A program made the position numbers and the translations under genes. The notes under the pieces were generated by a model, which saw nothing but the letters and a program-made list of their open reading frames with translations, ran no database searches and was not told the origin of the DNA. This document shows positions 34,757-44,411 of a DNA stretch of 64,000 nt, piece after piece. Positions within the stretch are counted from its first letter, which is position 1. Every line of letters starts with the position of its first letter. The stretch comes from Hyalella azteca (Eukaryota > Arthropoda > Malacostraca > Amphipoda > Hyalellidae), in contig NW_025934886.1 of NCBI RefSeq assembly GCF_000764305.2, positions 703,663 through 767,662 on the forward strand, written 5' to 3'.

Positions 34757-35207
34757 GTGATTGGCTGACGAAGTTACGAACTCAGTGATTGGCTGACGAA
34801 GTTACGAACTCAGTGATTGGCTGACGAAGTTACGAACTCAGTGATTGGCTGTCGAAGTTAGAAACTCAGTGATTGGCTGACGGAGTCACGAACTCCGTGA
34901 TTGGCTGACGAAGTCACGAACTCAGTGATTGGCTGACGAAGCCACGAACTCAGTGATTGGCTGACGACGAAGTCACGAACTCAGTGATTGGCTGACGAAG
35001 TCACGAACTCAGTGATTGGCTGACGAAGTCACGAACTCAGTGATTGGCTGACGAAGCCACTAACTAAGTGATTGGCTGACGAAGTCACGAACTCGGTGAT
35101 TGGCTGACGAAGTCATGAACTCGGTGATTGGCTGACGAAGTCATGAACTCGGTGATTGGCTGACGAAGTCATGAACTCGGTGATTGGCTGACGAAGTCAC
35201 GAACTCG
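34757..35207. repeat. 28-bp minisatellite with CCAAT-box cores
   Basis: Sixteen copies of a 28-bp unit start GTGATTGGCTGACGAAGTCA. Each contains ATTGG (inverted CCAAT). Many also contain TGAC-GAA-GTCA, an inverted repeat with a 3-base spacer. Units vary at few sites; one carries a 3-base insertion (near 34963). The array sits between the tails of NELF-A and DYNC2LI1. Confidence 0.95.
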
Positions 35208-35585
35208 TAACTGTGTTTGATAGTACGACTCCTGGACGATGGAAACCTGCGGTTATCTCCCAGAATGCATGTCAGTGACATTTACGTGAATTGTAACGTG
35301 GAAATATTTCAGTTGCTTCATTTTTTATTGTTATTCAAACGCGTTGTCGGTAATACATTTAATTCATTGTAATGCATATGACAATTTGCTTGCCACATCG
35401 CTTGAGCCAAAAGTGCAAATATATCTCATCTGTTGAAGTTATTCGACGTCCATTAACTCTTAAGAATAATTTTAACGCAGATTAATTGTATTCGGTTTAG
35501 AGCTTTGTGAAGATCAAGGAATGTAGATAATACGTGCGATTTTTTCATACTTTGAACATTCCCAAGGATAGACTATATGGTATTT

Positions 35586-35831
35586 AACTTACATGCTACC
35601 ACGTCACTCTTATTTAGCAGACAGTTACGATGTAGTGTAACTAGTGTAGGCACATTGCGGTTTTCCACAGAATTAAAGTTACATGCTACCACGTCACATA
35701 TTTAGCAACTAGTTACGATGTAGTGTTACCAGTGAAGGCGCCGTGCTGTTTTCCATAGAATCTAAGTTACATGCTACCACGTCACTTATTTAGCAACTAG
35801 TTACGATGTAGTGTAACTAGTGAAGGCGCCT
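35586..35831. repeat. three copies of a repeat of about 88 bp
   Basis: Units start near 35586, 35676 and 35764 with TTACATGCTACCACGTCAC and continue TTACGATGTAGTGT and GAAGGCGCC. Divergence is low. Confidence 0.9.
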
Positions 35832-36582
35832 TGTCACTGAATCAACATGAAGACAAGAGCAGTCGTTGGATGGCACGGTAACTTGTTAAGTGTACTGCTA
35901 TGCTCAGCTGGACTAGAGATCCAAGCTCATAAGTCGTCTCTGAAGGCACTTGCGATTGATTGAATTATTTTTATTTTCTTTCTTGCGAATTTCGATTCTT
36001 GTTTCGGGGATGGAAGGAGCTGTGCGCAGGTGAAACTAGATTTCACAGCCTAGCTTTAGTTAGGTTGGCTTTTCATGCATGCGTTACATATCTATTGGTA
36101 CATGTGTACACTGATAGGTACATTCTTCGTACACGTGCTGTACGTGTATGATAATTTTGCTATTGAAGTAAACATTCGCGACGGACGTGAAATATTCGAG
36201 CTATGAATTGCGTCTGGGCAAACGAAGGCAGCGTGTCAACGCATTTTATTGTTGTGAGTAATGACAGCTTTTACTACTTCTCGATCATCGTTGAATGTTA
36301 TTTAGTATGGTTTCTTAATAAAAGTTATTCCGCTGAGCCCTTGCTATGTTTGCCATATAAATTAGATGGCCTCATTCGTGCCTATTGAGTTGTACATTTT
36401 TCTTTGTTTATCGTCGTGAGCTTAAACCTTATACATAAAAATTCCACGTTCTAATTAAATTTAGATTAATGCGCCTCTTGGGCCAATCACGTACTATGAG
36501 AGGATGAATGCATGGTCGAAAAACGATTGAAAAACAACCGAGCTTGTACGGTTGAATTACTGATGGTTTGTTTACGTTGTGT
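35832..36582. other. DYNC2LI1 3' flank and spacer
   Basis: It contains the probable 3' UTR of the minus-strand DYNC2LI1 gene. A reverse AATAAA (TTTATT at 36245-36250) is a candidate poly(A) signal about 335 bases beyond the stop. Nothing else is supported. Confidence 0.4.
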
Positions 36583-39500
36583 TCACAGCTCGAGGTCTGC
36601 GTAGCGTTCGTTGAGACGTCCTGCCTCACGACACAGCCTCTCCAGCTCCTGCACGTCAGACAATGTTGGACAATTACTATCGTAAACTACACATGAGGTT
36701 GGACAATTACTATCGTAAACTACACATGAGGTTGGACAATTACTATCGTAAACTACACATGAGGTTGGACAATTGCTATCGTAAACTACACATGAGGTTG
36801 AACAATTGATATCGTAAACTACACATGAGACGCCACTATACATATTTGCACTTACGTCGCCCCTTGACACGTATAATCTTGGTCACAACTACGATTTTTA
36901 AGGCTCGATAACCGCATGATGATTACTGAGCTGTTTTGAATCAAATGCGGACGACTTAAGTGCTGAGGCAAGGTTATCGGCATTGACGGTATATTTCCCG
37001 TATTAAACATGTTTCTGCTTCCTAGAGCATTGTTCTAGAGATTAATTAAATCTATTTCAACTATCGCTGCCATGCCTAAATATGTGTACTCGCGATCCTT
37101 CTGGAAACATAGTAGTCTGCTATTGTATTTTGTGATGAAGTTTCCGCAGAGAACCCATAGAAACTAGCACTCAGATCTTACCGCTTTTTGCACTAGGTTT
37201 TCAACTGTGCAAAAACATGACCACATCTGATCCAGAGGATCTGATCTGATCCAGCAGATAAGGTTCCAACCGTATCAAGTGTTTAACTCATTAATGGTTA
37301 CGAGCGTTTTAAGTATTTAAAACATGAATTATATTACAAACTGACCTGATCTTTCTGGGCACGAAGATTATCCACGTCAGGCTCTCGGTAGTTCGAGTCT
37401 CTGGAAGGATCATCTGGCAAGCGCGCACGAGATCCTTTGTCGTCTTGCGGCTGTCCGGAACAATGAATTATTGTACGCAGGTTGTAAATTAAATTATAAA
37501 TAATTATACCAATTAATAAATAATTGGTTTCATTATACCAATTATACCAATAAATTATTGTACGTAATTGAATACTAAACTAATTGAATCAACTATATTA
37601 AAATGCCTATTATCTAATGATGATACTTTAAGTTATCTATTGTTCAAAGAACATTTAACTTAACAATTATGTAGTTAAGGGGTTAGAATTCACATGGGTT
37701 AGATGTCATCAAATTAAATATGTGTCTAAAACAAAAAAAAATCTAGTCACGTTGTAGGATACATTATGTAAGGAAACTTATAGTATAAATGGTTAAATTT
37801 CACATTTTTTCTCATAAAAGAATGAGGACCTTGGGAAACTTGGTGGCAATGGCGTTCCTCCAATACTCGGTGGTCATCCCTGCGGGGTTGTCGCCCCCGC
37901 CCCCTATGACCTGTAGGCTGTCGCTGCCGCACGGGACGATCAGGGGTCTGTTGTAGTCTTGCGCCAGAGATTTCCTGGCCAACAGAATCTAGATTACTTT
38001 TTTCGCCGTTCACTTTTTTTTTATCTTGACCTTAATCTGAAACATCAGCGCATGCAGAGTGACTCCATATTTTTTCACTTTTTGATACTCTAGTTTTTTG
38101 ACCAAAATTAGAGTTGCCTTGAATTCATTCACGATTATCCATTAGGCCACCGAAAAAAATACGAGGCTGTTCTGGAGGAGTTTGAAAAGTTTCAATATGC
38201 AGACTTGATGTCATTGGTGAATTCCGCACCAGCAATAGTAAAAATTATTCAACACTTTATTTAATAAATAATTAATTAGGAAAGTCTCTAATTCTTTATT
38301 TATCTGCTTCTGATGAAGCCTCGCGTTAACATTGGCTCAGGCTGGTCTACATTTTTATTGTTATCGTAATTATCAGCGTGAGATAAATTCAAATGAGATG
38401 TGTGATTAAGGTTGCACTCATCAAATTCACTTCACAGCCCATTTTAGAAATAATTTACTTTCTGAAGCCAGCATTGAGTCTATATTAACTCGGAGTTTAC
38501 TAGTACTCGCATGGCTGACCAATTTTAATGACCACATTAATTGCATTTCTGTATGTTATACATTGACTTTTAATAGCGGTTTAATAATAATAGCGGTTTC
38601 AGCGTTATTAGGCCGTAGGCCTGTCGCCGATTCTTAAGATCGCAGAACATCCACAGCATTTTGAGGTCTCGAACTCTCAACTCACTGCTACAAATCTGCT
38701 GTGCTTAACCGCCCGGCCTCCTCGCCGATTCTGACCAGAAACTGGCGCACAGAGCTGGGATCGAACCCGCGCCTCTCTGCGCCAATCTTGGTACTCTGAA
38801 CTTTAACCACTGGGCCACCCTGCCCTAACCACTGGGCCACTTTGGTATTACAAACCGAAATACGTGAATCTGTAGAATATTAAATGATAATTAGAATTTA
38901 CATAGTTTCACGCAATTCATGTATTGGTAATATCTTGAAGTTCATTTATATCAATCAATATATCTGACAATATCACTCCCGCTGATAATTTGTGTAATTT
39001 GAACAACTCTTCGAACTCTTGTCTCTAATCTTGTGTTAGTTTAGCCATTGTTGTCTCTAATCCAGTATTAGTTTAGTCATTATTTACTTTCTTCAGTTTT
39101 ATTAACCGTGATTACGATTATTGTACATGAATTAATGACTCACACTTCTGCAGACCCGAACCCGTAGTGCGACATAATTTCCTTTGCTTTCTTCACCAGC
39201 CCGCCGTCCCGTGACGAGAAGAACTGCAGCGCTGCACCGTTTGTGTGACACACGAATCTGGTAAAACAATAATTTTGAATTTTTATACACACTTTAGATG
39301 TATATAAACCTCATGAATAAAATGTGGCAGGCTGCACGTGTATCTAGCAGCAAAAAAAAAAAAATTTAAAAACGTGTTGTCGTGCACTTTAGGTGCTCAG
39401 AACATGGCTGTAACTCGCGAATCTAGCTACGAACAAATGTAAAAATTTGAATATTTATATATATTTCAATATTTGTATGTTCAAAACATTAAATGAGATA

Positions 39501-42500
39501 ATGAGCTGGGAGTTTGGGCAACCAAAATCGAGCCCTTAATCCTTCCCACGTTGTCAAACATCGTGACAATGTGGGAATTTTATTGTGTATAATTCCCAAT
39601 TTTATACGTGATGCAAATTTATGAAAATTTAGTATTCAAGGGACGACGTATATGACGTAAATTATTTGTCAAGATATCCCAGAGAGATTTTCCATCACGT
39701 GAAAACGATATTCGTCTTCCTATGAAAATTGAAATATTTATTACAATTTTATCAGTAACGTACCGTTTTTGCGAATTCTCATTTATTTACACGAAATGTC
39801 ACCACACTCATAACGTTTTTGCATGATGCATCAAGTGACGAATCCAGAGAATATGCAACCTTACGAAGGAAATAAATCTTACTCATGACATTTTCTGATA
39901 AATTCAGAGGATATACAATCTTACGAAGGAAATAAATCTCACTCATGACATTTTGTGATAAATCCATAGAATATGCAATTTTACGAAGGAAAAAATCTTA
40001 ATTATGACATTATGTAATTCCTGACAGAATATATATGACAGAATATATAACACAAAATATGTAATATAATATATAAAATATTATTGTATTATATATTCTG
40101 ACAGAATATAATATAATATATACAACAGAATACATAATTTCTGACCTGAGGCCGCGACACAAGACCTTCTTGCTGTCAGGCTCCAGGTCCTGGAAGATGT
40201 CGTACTTGCCCCCCACCACCACCAGCGGCACCGGGAAGGGTTCGATGCGAGCTCGATCCTGACAGCAAGAATCATGCCCGCACTTATATCACGTGCAAAC
40301 ACTTTGGTCTTTAAATCTCTTCCTACTATGCTGCTGACTAACTATGGATTCTTTATCCAAACATTATCAAAATTTACTTTTTTGGGGTAGGAATATTAAA
40401 AAAATAAAGCAAAAGTGAACATTTTTGGCATTAGCTAGGAAGGTTCATCACCCTCCCGATGTTCATCACCCTCTCGGTGTTCATCACCCTCCCGATGTTC
40501 ATTACCCACCTGATGTTCAGCCCCAACGCGGGCCCACGCCTCCTGCTGGAGACGACTGGCCAATGAGGGGTCCAGGACGCTCGCCTTCTTGACTGCGTCG
40601 CTTATCTCGGACTGCGGGCAAGACGGTACGCTGTTACAGCAAACAAATTATCAGTAGCCTTCTTTAGAAGGAAAACTCAGCAATACAATGATGTACCTGC
40701 ATTTCATGATATTCTAACGAATAAAACTCATCGTCCTACTGTTCTATTTTGAGCTCAATTATTAATATTGATTATTTTAATATTTTATCATCGTGCCGGA
40801 TCCTTATATTGGATCATGTGTCGTTTCCCTCGCAATGGCATCACCGTAGCCATATGATTGACGTCTTTTCTATATAATATATACCGGGACGAACCCTACC
40901 GGGTCTTTTGCTAGTCACGCAAGGGATCGATTATAATGCTGTCCCACACAGTGGAGACCGTCCCAATCTAGAGCATGTGGTATATGATGAGCTGTTCCTT
41001 GCGTAAAGATATCATGATCCAACCCTATATCAATGAACATATAGTACATATTAGAGAGGTTAATAGATCCTCGCTACAGACCTCTTTTCCATGAAATGAA
41101 AATGAAAAGAGAGGAGTCCGCTCGCTACAGAACAATTTATTCAAGGAACTTCCACAATAGTTCGACATCACGACCGTGCAAGAACACTCACTTTGAGCTT
41201 GGCAATGATGGTGACGAGTTCATCATAGGCAAGTTCTGGACGTGACAGATCCAACACCACGACGATGGCAAGGCTGTTGAGGCTGCAGCTGGAGATGACC
41301 GTACTCAGCAGCTGGTCCATAGTTCCACTTGCCAGCTCCCACAGGTGGCACACGTCTTTAACCTGCATACAGCGGTGTATAGATGTGATTCCAACTTCTC
41401 GTTCAATTAATTAGAAAACATTTACATGATCTAAAAATGTACACCAATGGAGAAGAATAATACTTCCCCAAAATTAAAACAATAGCTCGATTAGATTGAG
41501 AGAACTGAGACAGATTTGCAGTAACTTTAATGTGTATTTACTCCTGCATTTCGTTTGAGGAAAAATCTCAAGTATCACATCAAGACGTGAAATAAAATAC
41601 GCGAAATGCATAAAAAATTCCATAAATATGGATCAGATGAAATTTCGAAGATAGACCACTCTGACGTACCATTGAGATACGTCCCTGCTTCCTGCCGTAC
41701 ATATAGTCGATGGCGAGCGTCGGCTTCGGGGTCTCAGTACGGTCAAGGAAGTTGTACATGAGCGTTGTCTTCCCCTGTAAGAAAACGAAATCAGGCCTTA
41801 ATAAGTTTATTAATATTTACCATATTATTTAATGCAAACTATAATGAATTATTCTCAGAATTAAGTATAATCAACCTTATAATGAACTCAGAATCCTCAC
41901 CGCCGATTTAGGGCCGACAAGCAGCAGCGACGCTTGTCGAGGCTCTTTATCATCTTGGCCATCTTTTCCCGAGTTCGATTCAGCTTTTGTTTCACTAGCC
42001 AGATTCTCTGGAACAGCCGGGCTTTTTGTGATGTTTTCTGAGGACCACTTGCGTTTGGCTTTATTTTTTTCTGATTCACTCTCCATTTTCCCGAAAGTTT
42101 CGTCCTCATTTTGAGCGTTGATCTCGTTAGTGTTTTCGCGGAGTTTACGGTCGCTTGATTTATTGTAGGACAGAGAGTAAATTCCTCTTCTACCTGCTGA
42201 CTTTACGGCCTCGTTGTTTCCAGATTTATTCTTTTCTTGAGAAGAGCGTCGCTTCAAACCTCCTTCTGCATTACCAAGGTGTTCTTCCTCATCATCTTCA
42301 GCCTCTTCAGGCACACTTGTTACGTTTTTCGGCAAACCACTGCCTTTTCTACGCATGCTACTTCTGAGAGATCTACCTGCCATTTGAAATTCTTCATCTT
42401 TTTTAAATCCTTGATGCTCGTATCCCTCCATTTCTGAAGAAGTGTGGTCTATAGGTTGAATTAATTGTTCTGCTGAATATGGACTGGAATGTAATTGGGC

Positions 42501-43783
42501 TGCGGAATGGTTTATTTTTTCATCTTCTTCAGTAGCAGATTCTTGGTGAGATTCATGTTGAGTCTCGTGAAAATCCTGTTGATCCTGAACTTGTAGGTTT
42601 AATCTACTGGCAAATACGAACGCTTTTGCATTCGCCGGGACTTCTTCTTCCTCCTCACTATCGTTCGTCACCTGTCCAGAACCCTCCGGCTCTTCTTGAA
42701 ACTTCGCGCTTGTTAAATCTCTGAGAGTACCGTGAGTTTCGCTTGCAGGAAGTTCGTTCGTGAAAAGTTCTGGCTCAACGTTATCTTGATAATTAATTAG
42801 CGCTTCGTTACTTGATTGCTGGTCCTGATCACTTATTCCATTATATACCAAGAAATCTCCAGTATCAACTTGATGTTCGATGTTTTCTGCGTCCTCGTTA
42901 TCTTGAGTTGCTATAGGCTCTACGTCTCCAGACTTCTGACCTTGTTCAAATATTGCATTATTGAACAAAGAATCTGCAGCATCAACTTGGTATTCGAAGT
43001 TTCCTGCGTCCTCATTATCTTGAGTTGCTATAGGCTCTTCATCCCCTGACTTCTGGCCATGTTCATCTATTGTATTATTGAACAAAGAATCTCCAGCATC
43101 AACTCGGTGTTCGATGTTTCCTGCGTCCTCATTATCTTGAGGAACTATAGACTTTTCGTCCTCCGATTGCTGATCCTGCTCACCGAATTCATTATAAGGA
43201 AGAGAATCGCCATCTACAATATTGTGTAGGAGGTTTTCAACGTCATCGGCTTCGGCGGCTTGATTTATAGATGCCACCGAAAAGGCAGTGGGCGGTCGCG
43301 AATTCCTAGAAAAAAATTAAGACGTCACCAAATAGGCAAAATCATAAAAATCAAATTACTGGCTTAATTGCATCAAAACGAATTCAGAATGCAGTAAGCA
43401 GACGAAACCGAACGATCAAATCGCCAAAAATGAGAACATGGTTGCCGCACGGGAAGGACGAGCTCACACTAACGTGCTAGATCGATGACACTAGTGACTG
43501 AGTATCTTGTTTATCCCTACCTGTATTAGAGAACAACACAAGTTGAACAATGTCCAGTAGACAATGAAGGCGTAGTTAAAACATTCGTATTTCTTTCAAT
43601 CTTAGAATATTCAATATTCATTTGCAAGAAATAGTTAACAGAGCATTTACACTGATATAAAATAATAAAATTCTGCATGGCTCTCTCTATTAGACTATTA
43701 GATAAGTACACTTTCGTTATAATTACATTTGATGAAGAAAAGACTAACCTTGAGACCATTTTATCCTGTTGTCCTTTCTGCAT
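36583..43783 (-). CDS. DYNC2LI1: cytoplasmic dynein 2 light intermediate chain 1, with long N-terminal extension
   Basis: Ten exons in phase encode 786 residues: 43783-43749, 43305-41901, 41774-41670, 41362-41192, 40611-40510, 40258-40146, 39257-39144, 37974-37830, 37450-37346, 36648-36583. The start is ATG 43783 (MQKGQQDKMVS); GTG 43277 is internal. The conserved part begins near residue 471. It has a P-loop LLLVGPKSAGKTT split by intron 2, then PKPTLAIDYMYGR, HLWELASG, VVLDLSRP, FPVPLVVVGGKYDIFQD and the coiled C-terminus DNLRAQKDQELERL. Family members, about 350 residues long, attach to the dynein-2 heavy chain for retrograde transport in cilia. Here exon 2 adds about 470 acidic, low-complexity residues with four repeats of about 39 residues, then basic patches (RSLRSSMRRKG). 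Because the same exon encodes the P-loop strand, the extension cannot be skipped. A role for it is unknown. Confidence 0.95.
36665..36829 (-). repeat. 33-bp minisatellite beside DYNC2LI1 exon 10
   Basis: Five 33-bp units (TAGTTTACGATAGTAATTGT core on the minus strand) end 17 bases before the exon 10 acceptor. The frame that enters exon 10 is open through the entire array (units read CVVYDSNCPTS). Confidence 0.92.
38577..38846 (-). mobile_element. dimeric tRNA-derived SINE in a DYNC2LI1 intron
   Basis: A minus-strand copy closely matches 21140-21392, with B boxes GGGTTCGATCCC and AGTTCGAGACC, tail GCCTACGGCCTAATAACGC and (TTA)n. At the upstream end CCACTGGGCCA occurs twice (a 14-base duplication). 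Confidence 0.85.
39838..40012. repeat. 67-bp tandem repeat, about 2.6 copies
   Basis: Units share TTACGAAGGAAATAAATCT and CTCATGACATTT, in DYNC2LI1 intron 6. They are followed by an AT-rich, TATA-like low-complexity stretch to about 40125. Confidence 0.88.
40443..40517 (-). repeat. 18-bp minisatellite spanning a splice donor
   Basis: Four 18-bp units cross the donor of DYNC2LI1 exon 5. The exon end GAACATCAG|GTGGGTAAT is the first unit; the intronic units read GAACATCGGGAGGGTGAT or a one-base variant. Only the exon copy has the GT, so the others are not usable donors. Confidence 0.9.
42780..43230 (-). repeat. coding repeat of about 117 bp in the DYNC2LI1 extension
   Basis: Four units of about 38-39 residues follow the order VDxGDSLxxN, then G/DQxQQ/KSxDE, then ATQDNEDAxNxEHQ. 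The middle two are most alike. The repeat expanded within the single large exon. Confidence 0.9.
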
Positions 43784-44411
43784 GAGAAGTAGAACTATAG
43801 TGACAAGAAGTTGAAAGGGGTTTCCAAGGTAATGATCGATTGACTTGCATTGTTGACCGATGCATTTTACTGTGAACAACAATGGTCACTTTATAATGTG
43901 GAAAAATCACAATGTATCAATTTATATGAGCTTTCTGTTTGAACACTGGAGTATTTTATATTTCTAGTAAACATGACAGAGAAATAAAATAATCAAAAAT
44001 TTATTACACAAATTCATGCAAAAACACAAAAGTCATCTTAAAATGAAAGAAGAAACACTGAAGAGACAAATTTATTATATTTTACTGATTTTTTAGTTCC
44101 CTGAACAGATAAATGGTAAAATTCTGATACATGAAGCGAATTAAGTTATTTGCACAACACATTTTTTCCTTTATTCATTCCAATCTATAACTAAAATTTT
44201 GCCGTGTGAGTGATAAACCTTGGGTGTAAACTGTAAACACACCTAGTAAGTGTTTCCGTGATGATTACCAGTCGTGTGCTGTCATTTAACTTCATCGATG
44301 ACAGCGATGTAGCTCCACCGTCCACCTTATTAAAAATAATGACCTTCACCGTTATTTGTGAATGAGTTATTTGGCTAGTCTGAGTTTTAAAAACGTTTTT
44401 ATTGTCTAAAA
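43784..44411. promoter_or_regulatory. divergent intergenic region, possible bidirectional promoter
   Basis: Only 628 bases separate the start codon of DYNC2LI1 (minus) from that of RICH (plus). Both genes must start transcription here or slightly upstream of each other. I saw no TATA box or other core element that I would defend, and no coding sequence. Confidence 0.5.

Noticed and set aside
34757..35207. CRISPR-like array
   Set aside because: The 28-bp units are contiguous, with no unique spacers and no cas genes, in animal DNA. It is a minisatellite.
36665..36870. Protein-coding extension of DYNC2LI1 exon 10 through the 33-bp repeat
   Set aside because: The frame is open, but a standard acceptor (GACGTGCAG) directly precedes the conserved ELERLCREA. 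The family ends there, and exon 9 joins in phase at that acceptor.
43275..43304. Start of the DYNC2LI1 extension at 43277
   Set aside because: That codon is GTG inside an exon that begins at an acceptor (TTTCTAG) at 43306. A short ATG exon at 43783-43749 joins it in the correct phase.
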